Of a stretch of DNA of 64,000 nt, positions 9,438 through 18,447 are shown piece by piece. Position 1 is the stretch's first letter. Every line of letters starts with the position of its first letter. Under the pieces are notes generated by a model. It saw only the letters and a list, made by a program, of their open reading frames with translations, was not told the DNA's origin and searched no databases. The position numbers and the translations under genes were made by a program. Source of the DNA: Fibrobacter sp. UWB5 (GTDB lineage Bacteria; Fibrobacterota; Fibrobacteria; Fibrobacterales; Fibrobacteraceae); assembly GCF_002210295.1 (NCBI RefSeq), contig NZ_MWQH01000005.1, forward strand, positions 124,001-188,000. The letters run 5' to 3'.

Positions 9438-10190
9438 CTAGAAGCCAATGGGTTCGCAAAGGGAATCATCAAGTCTCGAATACGTCATGTGGTATTCGCG
9501 GTCGAGCCAGTAGAGAGCCAATTTCTTGTTGCTCCAGCTCTTCTTGACGGCAGTGGCCTCAATGCCCTTCGTAATCAGGGGCACGGTTTCGACCAGGTCC
9601 AGTTTCCAGGACTTGTCATCCCATTCAAAGATCATGATCGGCACTTCGGGGCTCTGTTCCAAGCCAATACTTCCGCGGTCGTTCTTGATTTTCATGGGGC
9701 CCAGTTTCAGCTTGGTAAAGTTATGAATGATTCCCGCCTTGGACATGTAGAGCCAAAGCATGCGGTCTTCGGGCACCTGCCACAGGTGTTCGCGTTCGTA
9801 AAGGCGGTAAAGCAGAATCGAATAGATTTCGTAGAACTGGCAGGTATCGAGTTCGGCGGGGCCATAGGTCATGGCATGGCGTTCCAAAGTATCGAGCCAG
9901 TATTCCGAAGAATCCGTCAGCATGGCGTAAAGGTCGTCGGCCGGCGTATCTTCGCGAATGGCGACCAAGAAATTCTTGAACATGGATTCGAGCATGGCCT
10001 GCTTGTCGTATTCGCGGTGTCCCACCTTTTCGTTCTTGATTTCAGCCGATTCGCCAAGAGTGGCATCCACCAAGGATTCGTTGCGCGGGTCGTTAGGATC
10101 TTTGGCATTCGAAGAGCCCGCACAAGCCGAAAAGAATACGCTCGCCCCAATTGCAAGGGCCATAACAATTGTATTTTTAAGAGTATGCAT
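9438..10190 (-). CDS. Lipoprotein of unknown function
   Basis: 250 aa. A hydrophobic signal ends in the lipobox FFSACAGSS, so the mature protein should start at a lipidated Cys. The mature region is acidic and rich in aromatics (SEYWLDTLERHAMTYG, EDRMLWLYMSKAG, EWDDKSWKLDLVETV). I do not recognise the family. Its ATG (10188-10190) is half of the palindrome ATGCAT whose other half is a possible start for the divergent release-factor-like gene. Confidence 0.8.
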   Translation of the reverse strand: MHTLKNTIVMALAIGASVFFSACAGSSNAKDPNDPRNESLVDATLGESAEIKNEKVGHREYDKQAMLESMFKNFLVAIREDTPADDLYAMLTDSSEYWLDTLERHAMTYGPAELDTCQFYEIYSILLYRLYEREHLWQVPEDRMLWLYMSKAGIIHNFTKLKLGPMKIKNDRGSIGLEQSPEVPIMIFEWDDKSWKLDLVETVPLITKGIEATAVKKSWSNKKLALYWLDREYHMTYSRLDDSLCEPIGF

Positions 10191-10208
10191 CGCGATACCT
10201 ATTTAAAA

Positions 10209-10676
10209 ATGACGCTTGATGAACTGCTCCGCGCTTGTTCCCTCAAGGGGTTCCAAGGCTCTGGCCCTGGCGGACAGCACCGCAACAAGACCAATACCGG
10301 AGTTTTGCTCACCTTACGGGATTTTAATTTAGAAATCAAATCGTGCGAAGGCAGGAGCGCGCACGAAAACAAGGTGCATGCATTACACCGAATGCAAATG
10401 GCTCTCGCCCTGCAAGTCCGCGAAACGCCCGCAAACCCCGAAATGCCCTTCCCCGGCAGCAACGGGCACCTGCAACCTTCCAACCCCTTGTTCCCGCTAT
10501 TCGTGGCCCACGTCTTTGATATCATGGCCACCAAGAACGGTGACACAAAGGCCGCGGCAGCCGCATTCAACCTGACTCCGAGTGCGCTCGTGAAGATTTT
10601 GCGACAAGACAAGGCCTGCGCCACCAAGCTGCAAGGAAACCGCAAGCAAAACGGCCAGAAAGCGCTAAAGCTCTAG
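10209..10676 (+). CDS. Release-factor-like GGQ domain protein
   Basis: 155 aa. The segment GSGPGGQHRNKTNTGV carries the GGQ motif that class I release factors use to hydrolyse peptidyl-tRNA. There is no stop-codon-recognition domain, so this is probably a ribosome-rescue or stand-alone hydrolase related to ArfB or the short RF-1 families. The C-terminal part (DTKAAAAAFNLTPSALVKIL) looks like a helix-turn-helix, followed by a basic tail (KLQGNRKQNGQKALKL). ATG at 10209 best matches homologues as I know them; an in-frame ATG at 10185 would add eight residues. Confidence 0.8.
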   Translation: MTLDELLRACSLKGFQGSGPGGQHRNKTNTGVLLTLRDFNLEIKSCEGRSAHENKVHALHRMQMALALQVRETPANPEMPFPGSNGHLQPSNPLFPLFVAHVFDIMATKNGDTKAAAAAFNLTPSALVKILRQDKACATKLQGNRKQNGQKALKL

Positions 10677-10820
10677 GGTTTCCGGCACTTCGTTCCACCC
10701 CCGCAATCGCTGTTAACAAAATTTTACAGCAAAGTTTCCCAAAAAACAGGGGTTAAATCAGACACTTTTGCCCAAAATGGCGTGTTAGTAAATAGGACCA
10801 CTCAACCAAATGGAGGTATT

Positions 10821-12059
10821 ATGAGTCCTATCAAAACGAAACACGCAAACATCGCCACCGCATTCCTGTGCGCTCTCGCCCTCTGGAACTGCAGCAGCGA
10901 CACCCACGAGACCAGCGCCACCATCAGCAAGTCGGGCACGGCATCGGTCGCGCTCCGCCTGCAGTACAACACGCCGCCCCTCTTGGACAGCCTGGTGCTG
11001 GACTGTTACGGAGCCGACACGTTGCACTACGTGCATTCCGCCGACAGCGCGCTCTTTAACATGGACCTGTTCCCCAGCGACAACTGGACGTTCAAGGCCA
11101 AGATCTATGCGAACGGTGCGCTCATGCAAATGGGCGAACTCTCGACTAAGTTGGAAGCAGGCGCCATCGCAGACATTCCGATCCAGATGCACCCCATTGT
11201 GGGCTTCGTGGTGGTCGAGGTACCTATCGGCCTCAGGAACGAAAGCGGTATCGAAAGCGGAACCATGACGCTTGTTTCCGAAGACGAGCGCTACGAAATC
11301 CCCATGGAAGAATCCACGGGCAAGCTCCTCTTCAAGAGCGGCATGCTCAAGCTCGGCGTTGAATACGAAGTACAGATTTCCCTGTTCGATGCAGACGGCA
11401 ACGCCATCTACGACTTGAGCGACAGGTTCCTGCTCACCGAAGACAGCCCGGTGCCCGACCTCTCGCTGAATTCGCTCCGCAGTAAAATCGCAGTCTCCGT
11501 AAAGCCCGCCGACGAGCGCAACGTGTCCATCACGCTTGCCCTCCGCGCCGCTTTCCGCAAACCCAAGGTCGACGACTTGCTGATTACGGAATACTACGCA
11601 GCGCCCAACGCCAAGGATAGCACGCAGTATGAATTCGTTGAAATCTACAACGGGAGCATCGACACGCTTATCCTCGACGACTGCACGCTCGGACTCGGGA
11701 GCGCCACCAGCATCAAGCGCTACGCCCTCACCGCAAGCGAAATCTTGCCGGGCAAGGTGCTTGTATTAGGCGATGCCGCCTCCGAAAACACACCCGCCCT
11801 CCACATCAATACCGATGGTTGGAGCGCCATGTCCAACAGCAAGGGCGCCGTGGTGCTGCAATGCGACGGAGAAACCCTCGATTCCCTGTACTACGCAAGC
11901 GCTCCTGACTCGCTGCATAGCAACGTGGTACCCGCGGTCGGTTCGGGTAAATACAATCAAAGTGGCCAACTGAACGTTGACCACTGGAACATGCGTTCGG
12001 ATTCCTCGGCGTGGTGCCTTACGACTCCCACTCCGGGCGAACTGAATTTCTGTAATTAA
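10821..12059 (+). CDS. Lamin-tail-domain lipoprotein
   Basis: 412 aa. ATG at 10821 follows GGAGG. The signal ends in LALWNCSSD, a plausible lipobox. Residues ~30-240 form a beta-rich region. From about residue 255, DLLITEYYAAPNAKDS ... YEFVEIYNGSIDTLILDDC and ILPGKVLVLGD match a lamin-tail domain (LTD), an Ig-like fold found in bacterial surface proteins and exonucleases. The function is unknown; a surface or periplasmic binding role is an inference. Its stop overlaps the stop of the convergent receiver-like gene. Confidence 0.8.
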   Translation: MSPIKTKHANIATAFLCALALWNCSSDTHETSATISKSGTASVALRLQYNTPPLLDSLVLDCYGADTLHYVHSADSALFNMDLFPSDNWTFKAKIYANGALMQMGELSTKLEAGAIADIPIQMHPIVGFVVVEVPIGLRNESGIESGTMTLVSEDERYEIPMEESTGKLLFKSGMLKLGVEYEVQISLFDADGNAIYDLSDRFLLTEDSPVPDLSLNSLRSKIAVSVKPADERNVSITLALRAAFRKPKVDDLLITEYYAAPNAKDSTQYEFVEIYNGSIDTLILDDCTLGLGSATSIKRYALTASEILPGKVLVLGDAASENTPALHINTDGWSAMSNSKGAVVLQCDGETLDSLYYASAPDSLHSNVVPAVGSGKYNQSGQLNVDHWNMRSDSSAWCLTTPTPGELNFCN

Positions 12060-12511
12060 GCGTGAATCTGCGTATTAGCGCGTTCAACGTCAAACAGCCT
12101 GCGCAGTAATTCTGTGCGGGCTGGATCGCGTTCTTCAGCAAGAGTCAACGGACCCATGTTCAGGGCCACCAGAATGGAGCCCGGATAGTTGTTTGCGCTC
12201 TTGATGAAGTCGCTAGAAGAAACGCCTTCGGTGTAGAAGTCGACAACGAAAGTATCCCAGTCGTCATTTTCGAGCTGTTCCTGGGCTTCAGCCTCGGTCT
12301 TTACAGCCTTGATGGTTGCACCCACCAAAAGGTCGGTCAGCACGGTCAGGCAAGCTTCGCGATGGGAATCGTCTTCTTCCCAAATCAGGATACGGCGGTC
12401 GCTATAATCACGAACCACGGGAGTCTGGGCTAGGGAGTCCTCGGAATCGAACTTCTCGAGGGCGGCTTCGTCCATTTCTTCATCGTCAAAATTGTCGAGT
12501 TCTTTTGCCAT
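12056..12511 (-). CDS. Receiver-like (response-regulator fold) protein
   Basis: 151 aa from ATG at 12511. An acidic N-terminal extension (NFDDEEMDEAALEKFDSED) precedes a CheY-like region: RRILIWEEDDSHREACLTVL supplies the acidic pair, and DTFVVDFYTEGVSS places an Asp where the phosphoacceptor should be. The usual Lys after strand 5 is not evident (SILVALNMGPLTL), so phosphorylation may be impaired. There is no output domain and no histidine kinase nearby. It shares the four bases TTAA at its stop with the convergent lipoprotein gene. Confidence 0.6.
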   Translation of the reverse strand: MAKELDNFDDEEMDEAALEKFDSEDSLAQTPVVRDYSDRRILIWEEDDSHREACLTVLTDLLVGATIKAVKTEAEAQEQLENDDWDTFVVDFYTEGVSSSDFIKSANNYPGSILVALNMGPLTLAEERDPARTELLRRLFDVERANTQIHA

Positions 12512-12611
12512 AGTAGCCCAAATATAGTAAACTTGACCCCAAAACATTGCCATAATCGGCTAGAATTTCTAAATTTGCGCGCAAAAATAAACGTCAATCA
12601 AAAGAGCCATT

Positions 12612-14444
12612 ATGGATACATCTAAAATCAGAAACGTCGCCATTATCGCCCACGTTGACCACGGTAAAACTACCCTGGTGGACCAGCTCCTCAAGCAGTG
12701 CGGAACCTTCCACGAAAACGAAGAAGTGAACGAACGCGTGATGGACTCCGACAACCTGGAACGTGAACGCGGCATCACCATCCTCTCCAAGAACACGAGC
12801 GTCATGTACAAGGGCTATCGCGTAAACATCGTCGATACCCCGGGGCACGCCGACTTCGGCGGCCAGGTGGAACGCGTTCTGGGTACGGTGGACGGTGTGA
12901 TTCTGGTGGTGGACGCCTTCGAAGGCCCCATGGCTCAGACCCGTTTTGTGACCCAGAAGGCCCTTGAAATGGGACTTATTCCTATCGTCGTGGTGAACAA
13001 GATCGACCGTGACGGCTGTAACCCGCACGGCGCCCTCGACAAGGTGTTCGACCTGTTCTGTGAACTCGACGCCAACGAACAGCAGCTGGACTTCGACAAG
13101 GTGTTCGGTTCTGGCCGTAAGGGCATCTGCAAGGCCGAAATGGAAGACCCGGATGGCGACTTCCACATTTTGATGGACAAGATTATCGAACGCATCCCGG
13201 CCCCGAAGGGCGACCCGAATGCAGAACCGCTTCTGCAGATTGCCTCCCTCGAATACTCGGGCTTCCTTGGCCGCTTGGCCGTGGGCCGCGTGCAGCAGGG
13301 TACCTTCAAGCCGAACATGACCGTTGCCCAGGCTATGACCGACGGGAAGGTCAAGAACATCCGTATCCAGAAGATTCTGCGCTACGAAGGCCTGACTCCG
13401 CAGCCGATCGAAGAAGCCGGTCCGGGCGACATCATCTTGATCGCCGGTCTCGACAACTTCGACATCGGTGATACCCTTTCTTCGACGAACAATCCGGTGC
13501 ACCTCCCCCGCATCCACATTGACCCGCCGACCATTTCTATGCTCTTCACCGTGAACACCTCGCCCCTGGCCGGTAAGTACGGTGGAAAGTTCATGACGGG
13601 TAACCAGCTCCAGGAACGTCTGGAACGCGCCCACATGGCTGACCCCGCCCTCCTCGTCGAAAAGGTCGACGGCGCTTCTACCTTCAAGGTGTCCGGCCGT
13701 GGTATTTTGCACCTCACCATCCTCGTTGAAAACATGCGTCGTGAACTCTATGAATTCACCATCGGTTCTCCCCAGGTGATCTTCAAGAACGACGAAAACG
13801 GCAAGCTCCTGGAACCGATCGAAGAATTCAAGGTCGAAGTGCCGAGCGAATTCAGCGGTGCCTGCATTCAGGAAATCAACACCCGTAAGGGCGAAATGGT
13901 CAACATGACCACCGACGAAAACGACCGCGTGACTCTCGAATACCTCGTTCCGAGCCGTGGCCTTATCGGTATCCGTCCGAAGCTCCTTTCCCTCTCCAAG
14001 GGTTACGCCATCAGCCAGTCCATCTTCAAGGACTACGAACCGTACAAGGGCGAAATTCCGGCCCGCGTGAACGGCGTGCTCATCGCGAAGGAACCGGGCG
14101 AAGCCGCAAGCTATGCCCTTTCCAACCTGGAAGACCGCGGTTACCTCATCATCGGACCGGGTGCCGAAGTTTATCCGGGCATGATCGTGGGTGAACACAA
14201 CCGCGACGTCGACATCATCGTGAACGTCACGAAGGGTAAGCACCTCACCAACATGCGCTCCAAGTCCGCTGACGACATGATCCAGCTGACTCCGTACCGC
14301 CGCCTGACTTTGGAAGAATGCGTCACCTTCATCAACGAAGACGAATGCATTGAAGTCACGCCGGAAGTGCTGCGCCTCCGCAAGACTGAGCTCGACCCGA
14401 TCAAGCGCAAGCAGCTCTCCAAGCGCCCGGCTGAAGAGGATTAA
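12612..14444 (+). CDS. typA: Ribosome-associated GTPase TypA/BipA
   Basis: Translational GTPase of the EF-G superfamily that binds 70S ribosomes and aids 50S assembly and stress growth. The 610-aa product is full length. G-domain motifs are [10 protein letters not shown] (P-loop), RERGITI (switch I), [10 protein letters not shown] (G3) and NKIDRDGC (G4). Domain II, the EF-G-like domains ([31 protein letters not shown]) and the BipA-specific C-terminal domain ([20 protein letters not shown]) follow. It stands alone between convergent neighbours. Confidence 0.97.
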   Translation: MDTSKIRNVAIIAHVDHGKTTLVDQLLKQCGTFHENEEVNERVMDSDNLERERGITILSKNTSVMYKGYRVNIVDTPGHADFGGQVERVLGTVDGVILVVDAFEGPMAQTRFVTQKALEMGLIPIVVVNKIDRDGCNPHGALDKVFDLFCELDANEQQLDFDKVFGSGRKGICKAEMEDPDGDFHILMDKIIERIPAPKGDPNAEPLLQIASLEYSGFLGRLAVGRVQQGTFKPNMTVAQAMTDGKVKNIRIQKILRYEGLTPQPIEEAGPGDIILIAGLDNFDIGDTLSSTNNPVHLPRIHIDPPTISMLFTVNTSPLAGKYGGKFMTGNQLQERLERAHMADPALLVEKVDGASTFKVSGRGILHLTILVENMRRELYEFTIGSPQVIFKNDENGKLLEPIEEFKVEVPSEFSGACIQEINTRKGEMVNMTTDENDRVTLEYLVPSRGLIGIRPKLLSLSKGYAISQSIFKDYEPYKGEIPARVNGVLIAKEPGEAASYALSNLEDRGYLIIGPGAEVYPGMIVGEHNRDVDIIVNVTKGKHLTNMRSKSADDMIQLTPYRRLTLEECVTFINEDECIEVTPEVLRLRKTELDPIKRKQLSKRPAEED

Positions 14445-14449
14445 TGACT

Positions 14450-14530
14450 AGGGAGGAGGAAATCCTTTCCCCCTCCCTAAAACCCTCCCTGCATTAACAA
14501 ACATTCGTTTGTTAATGAGTGCCTTCGGCA
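14450..14530. repeat. Series of perfect inverted repeats after typA
   Basis: AGGGAGG/CCTCCCT (14450-14456 / 14472-14478), an 11-bp perfect hairpin CATTAACAAAC/GTTTGTTAATG with a 4-base loop (14492-14517), and GTGCC-TTC-GGCAC (14519-14531) follow each other with almost no spacing. They precede the typA terminator and code for nothing I can see. Confidence 0.6.
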
Positions 14531-14552
14531 CGGAGAAATTCATAAAAATTTT

Positions 14553-14579
14553 AAGGCACTCTATCGAGTGCCTTTTTTG
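14553..14579 (+). terminator. Rho-independent terminator of typA
   Basis: Perfect 9-bp stem AAGGCACTC/GAGTGCCTT with a 4-base loop, followed by a T run. The complementary strand has only a short T run, so it mainly serves the + strand. Confidence 0.8.
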
Positions 14580-14596
14580 TTTTGTAAAGGGGAAAT

Positions 14597-15340
14597 CTAA
14601 ACCAAGAACCCTAAGCGACCTTCACCGGTTTGCAGGTATTCGTTCATGTACTGCTTGGCGATTTCGCAGGCGGTAGGCACATCTTTACCGAGCGCCACGT
14701 TTGCAAGGATTGCGGAACTGAGCACGCAACCGGTGCCGTGCTTGCCTTTACCGGGGAGCCTCGGGCTGATAAACTTGAACTGTTCTTCGTTATACCACAA
14801 GGTATCGATCGATTCCTTGCCGCGGGCATGGCCTCCTTTCAAAAGTACGGCAAAGTCGCGGCCCATCTTAATCTGCCCGCGGGATTCCGCAAGTCCCAAA
14901 CCCAAGTAGGCAAATTCATCTTGGTTCGGCGTCACCAAGTCAATAGACTTCATAATCGGCAAGAATTTTTCGGCATCGCGCATAAAGTGGAACCCAGCGC
15001 TTGCGCTTGCAATCGGGTCCCACACAATGAATGCATCCGGCGACTTTTCACGGACAAATTCCACAATACGCTTTAAGGTGCGGGCCTTTTCCACAAGCCC
15101 GATTTTCACGTACTTGAACTTATGTTTTTTAAAGAGCGTTTCGAGTTGCGCCTCGATGCGGTCCCAAATGACCCAGCCGGGCGCCACGAATTCTTCTTCG
15201 TTCTGTTGCGTGAGCGCCGTGCAGACAGCCTGGCCGTACACGCCAAAATGCGCCATCGTCTTGATGTCCGAGATAAAGCCCGCCCCGGCAGAGCCGTCAA
15301 AGCCCGCTACCGTCAAAGCGTGAATCAATTTTTCACCCAT
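14597..15340 (-). CDS. thiD: Hydroxymethylpyrimidine / phosphomethylpyrimidine kinase
   Basis: 247 aa, ribokinase-like fold. ThiD phosphorylates HMP and HMP-P for thiamine synthesis. Visible signatures are AGFDGSAGAGFISDIKTMAHFG (N-terminal substrate loop; typical ThiD has GSDSSGGAGIQAD), VWDPIASASAG, DLVTPNQDEFAYLG, LLKGGHARG, and the anion-hole motif KHGTGCVLSSAI near the C-terminus. No other thiamine gene is nearby. A salvage pyridoxal/HMP kinase (PdxK-like) is a possible alternative because the N-terminal motif is slightly divergent. Confidence 0.85.
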   Translation of the reverse strand: MGEKLIHALTVAGFDGSAGAGFISDIKTMAHFGVYGQAVCTALTQQNEEEFVAPGWVIWDRIEAQLETLFKKHKFKYVKIGLVEKARTLKRIVEFVREKSPDAFIVWDPIASASAGFHFMRDAEKFLPIMKSIDLVTPNQDEFAYLGLGLAESRGQIKMGRDFAVLLKGGHARGKESIDTLWYNEEQFKFISPRLPGKGKHGTGCVLSSAILANVALGKDVPTACEIAKQYMNEYLQTGEGRLGFLV

Positions 15341-15353
15341 ACCCTATCCTTTT

Positions 15354-16661
15354 TTATAAGACCGCGTAATAGCCAATTAAACCTGCCGTCACCAAACAAA
15401 TCAAAATCACGGCAGGCAATATCGGACGACGCATCGCCTTTGCTCCCAAGAAAAACACCAAGCCACCCTTCGTGATTGTATTGGCGAGGCTTGCAAACAA
15501 CAACGCCAACACCAATTCACGCACCGGGAGCCCGGCCTTCAAGTTCATATCGATTACCGAGAATGCCACCGCATCCATCTCGGCGGCACCGCCCAAGAAG
15601 CTGCAAGCCAACAAGGCGCCTGCCCCCAGGTAAACGCGGGCCGCATTCGCGACAAACATCACGCAGGTAAAAATCACGCCAAACTTGATCGCGGGCAAAA
15701 GCTTGAACGGGTTCGAAAAATCAGACGATTTCTGCCGATGGTCGCGGAATTCACGAATCTTGAGGAACAGCGCATACCCGAGTGCCGGCACCACGGGCAG
15801 CAACAACGGCAGCGCAAGCGGTTTCGCAAGTGCGCCACTCAAGAAAATACAAATCAGGTACAGGCGCACATACATCACCGCCCAGCTCAGCACAATACCA
15901 AGCGTAAAGTCCGATGCGTAATCCTCGTTTTCGCGGCTGCGGCCGGCCAAATTCAAGGTCAAAGCCGTACTGCTGGCAAGCCCACCCAACAAACCCGTAA
16001 GCCAAATGCCTTTGCCCGGCCCCACAAGCTTAATGAGCACGTAGCCCACAAAACCGATACCACTAATGAATACAACGAACAGCCAAATCGTATGCGGGTT
16101 CAAAACTTCGAGCCCCGCGGGGCCGTAAGCCTGGTTCGGCAAGAACGGCAAAATCAAAGCCGAAATTACCGCGAACTTGACCGTCGCCAAAATATCTTCT
16201 TTCGAAAGCTTCTGCGCAAAAGTATGCAACTGCTCCTTGGCCGAAAGCACCCAGAGAATCACCACCACAATCACGCAAGATTCTAGCAATCGCCCGTACC
16301 AGCAAATGCCGCCGAGCAAGTACACAATCACAACCGCCACGCTGGTGGTAATACCGTCGCCTCCGGGCAGGTGCACTCCGGAAGGATCTTCATGCTTACG
16401 GTGACCAATCGCAAAAGACACATGCATGGCCATCAAGAGCATGCCCACGACAACAAATCCGGTAATAAAAGGCGCCACATCGCCCATCTGGTCCGAAAGC
16501 AGAGCCGCCATGGCACCTGCGAGCCCCACAAGGGTAAACGTACGAACACCGGCCGGATGCCTATCCGACTGGTCGTAGTAAGTGTGCTCGCGCTGCAGGC
16601 CAATAATCAGGCCAATGCCAATCGCAGCCGCCAAACGATAAAACACGTTAAAGTCAAGCAT
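15354..16661 (-). CDS. MgtC/SapB-DUF4010 family membrane protein
   Basis: 435 aa, about 11-12 hydrophobic helices. The N-terminal part (FYRLAAAIGIGLIIGLQREH, HPAGVRTFTLVGLAGAMAAL) is the MgtC/SapB signature. The C-terminal half (SLANTITKGGLVFFLGAKAM; SFLGGAAEMDAVAFSV) matches DUF4010. The role is unknown; relatives are linked to magnesium limitation or membrane potential. ATG at 16661 is chosen because it begins the MgtC motif directly; a GTG at 16685 would add eight residues that lie entirely inside the palindrome at 16661-16684. Confidence 0.85.
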   Translation of the reverse strand: MLDFNVFYRLAAAIGIGLIIGLQREHTYYDQSDRHPAGVRTFTLVGLAGAMAALLSDQMGDVAPFITGFVVVGMLLMAMHVSFAIGHRKHEDPSGVHLPGGDGITTSVAVVIVYLLGGICWYGRLLESCVIVVVILWVLSAKEQLHTFAQKLSKEDILATVKFAVISALILPFLPNQAYGPAGLEVLNPHTIWLFVVFISGIGFVGYVLIKLVGPGKGIWLTGLLGGLASSTALTLNLAGRSRENEDYASDFTLGIVLSWAVMYVRLYLICIFLSGALAKPLALPLLLPVVPALGYALFLKIREFRDHRQKSSDFSNPFKLLPAIKFGVIFTCVMFVANAARVYLGAGALLACSFLGGAAEMDAVAFSVIDMNLKAGLPVRELVLALLFASLANTITKGGLVFFLGAKAMRRPILPAVILICLVTAGLIGYYAVL

Positions 16662-16684
16662 GTCTTTAATATATATTAAAGACA
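16661..16684. promoter_or_regulatory. 24-bp perfect palindrome at the start of the mgtC-like gene
   Basis: TGTCTTTAATAT is followed directly by its exact reverse complement. The palindrome overlaps the start codon by one base and fills the site where a Shine-Dalgarno would be. On the minus strand TTGATT lies upstream with 17-18 bp to AT-rich hexamers inside the palindrome, so it could be an operator over the -10 of a leaderless transcript. Confidence 0.55.
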
Positions 16685-16731
16685 CGTCGCGGGAATCAAC
16701 CTATTTGCGAAAATATGCAAAAAAGTGAGTT

Positions 16732-18447
16732 TTAGAACCTGGCGAGTTTTGACTTCATCTTCGCCTTCATGGCGTACATGCGTTCGTCAGACAGGTGGTA
16801 AACCTTTTCGGCATCAATATGGGTTTCTTCGGCCATGCTAAAGCCGTTCTTCAAGAATTCATGCTTGTAAGCCACGCCGTAGGCCACTTCGAGTGAAATC
16901 GGCAAGCCTTCGCTGCGTTCTTTCTGCAAGTCGGTCATCTTCTTGACAGCATCGTTCACGTCGGCCACGTGTTCGCTGCGCACAATCGCCAAGAATTCGT
17001 CGCCGCCCACGCGAATGGCGGTACCCACCCCCGCAAAAGCCTCATTGAAAAGGCCGGCAAAGACTTTAATGAGTTTGTCGCCTTCGTTATGGCCATACTT
17101 GTCATTCACCGCCTTCAGGCCATTCATATCGATACTCACAAAGGCGTAGTCGCCAAAGCTCTTGTCCAGAATATCGAAAATTTGCTGGCACTTGGCACGG
17201 TTATAAAGCCCCGTCAAGGCGTCCAGATAAGCCATCGTCGCCAGCGCCCCCTTTTCGGCGCGGTCTTCCAGAATGTAGACCAAGTAAACGACATAGCTTT
17301 GGACCAGCGAAAACACGAAGCCCAGCGTACCCAGCGGGATCCAGGACGATTCCAGCAACGGGTTATCGACGGCAAGATAGCGGGCAAAATTAAAGCGAAG
17401 CAAGTCCGCCACCACCATCACCACAAAGAACAAGACGCCGCGAGAAAGAAGCTTTCCGGATTCGTCCATCTTTTTGTTGTAGAGAATGCCGGAATAAACA
17501 AAGTATACCAATCCGGCAAATACAACCGCATGGAAAAACACCAGCATTTGCGGGTAGAACAACAAGCCCGTAAAATGAAGGACCGAAGAGATCACCAGGT
17601 AAGCCACTTCGTAAACCAGCAGGAACTTCATGACCCAAGTCTTGGCTTGGCTGAGACGCGTCTTCTGCATGTTCCAAAGCAATAGCGTAAACGGGATCGG
17701 CGCAAAATAAAGGCAGATATATTCAAGCGTCGTATTGAACGTCAAATTGTAAGACACCACCTGGATCAGTTTCGTATAGCACATTGTCCAGGTGCCAAAC
17801 GTAAACGACAAAAGCCCGATCATCAACAGGCGGAAATAATTGACACCGTAAATGCGCATGACGGCGCCCACCATAACGGCAAGCAGCCCAAAAAGAATCA
17901 GGAATATCCCGATGACAAGCGCAAAAATATGGCGCGAGGAATAATCGCTCACGGCGTATTCTTCGGGCAAAAGTTCATATTTCGAGAAGGTGATTTTCCT
18001 GTTGTCTATTTTTTCGACCAGCACAACCTTCAAGCTTTGATGTTCGCCATGGTTCAAGTGGACATAATGGTAACCGCATCCCGGAAACATGCGATCTTTA
18101 CCATACTCATAAACGCTTTTGCCGTTTTCAAAAACCTCGACAGCGCTATGCACCGTCCGGAATCTGAAAATCGGGTGCGAAAGCGGGTTCGCAGAAATCC
18201 TGCCTTCCAGGATCAACGAATCACCACTCATGAGTTTTTCGGGGAACGTATAGTTCACCAAGGACTCTACCCCGGTCTTTTCGCCCTTGTATGTAACGGT
18301 CCAACCTTTATCCAGGCGGACACTTTGCGGAGCGACGCCGTTGTAACGAACGGCAATCAAAAAGACGACAAACAGCAAGATCAAAACGACAGTCGAAACT
18401 GACGTGACCCAAAGATATTGCTTATGAATTCTATCCGGTTCTACCAA
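16732..18447 (-). CDS. Membrane diguanylate cyclase (7TM sensor plus GGDEF)
   Basis: 571 aa. An N-terminal membrane helix, a ~140-residue periplasmic beta-rich domain and then about seven transmembrane helices resemble 7TMR-DISM sensors. The C-terminal GGDEF domain starts at YLDALTGLYNRAKC, has DMNGLKAVNDKYGHNEGDKL, and an intact active site RVGGDEF (about residue 480). The inhibitory RxxD I-site is absent, so product feedback is unlikely. It should make c-di-GMP from GTP. The TTG start follows the folA stop with no gap (TAATTG), so translation is probably coupled to folA. A PilZ protein is encoded 33 kb away. Confidence 0.9.
   Translation of the reverse strand: MVEPDRIHKQYLWVTSVSTVVLILLFVVFLIAVRYNGVAPQSVRLDKGWTVTYKGEKTGVESLVNYTFPEKLMSGDSLILEGRISANPLSHPIFRFRTVHSAVEVFENGKSVYEYGKDRMFPGCGYHYVHLNHGEHQSLKVVLVEKIDNRKITFSKYELLPEEYAVSDYSSRHIFALVIGIFLILFGLLAVMVGAVMRIYGVNYFRLLMIGLLSFTFGTWTMCYTKLIQVVSYNLTFNTTLEYICLYFAPIPFTLLLWNMQKTRLSQAKTWVMKFLLVYEVAYLVISSVLHFTGLLFYPQMLVFFHAVVFAGLVYFVYSGILYNKKMDESGKLLSRGVLFFVVMVVADLLRFNFARYLAVDNPLLESSWIPLGTLGFVFSLVQSYVVYLVYILEDRAEKGALATMAYLDALTGLYNRAKCQQIFDILDKSFGDYAFVSIDMNGLKAVNDKYGHNEGDKLIKVFAGLFNEAFAGVGTAIRVGGDEFLAIVRSEHVADVNDAVKKMTDLQKERSEGLPISLEVAYGVAYKHEFLKNGFSMAEETHIDAEKVYHLSDERMYAMKAKMKSKLARF

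Noticed and set aside
9489-10208. N-terminal extension of the release-factor-like ORF
   Set aside because: The long upstream open frame is antisense to the lipoprotein gene, which has a proper lipobox; the GGQ domain starts right after 10209.
12594-14243. 549-codon minus-strand open frame opposite typA
   Set aside because: typA has full GTPase motifs on the other strand; the antisense translation has no recognisable domain.
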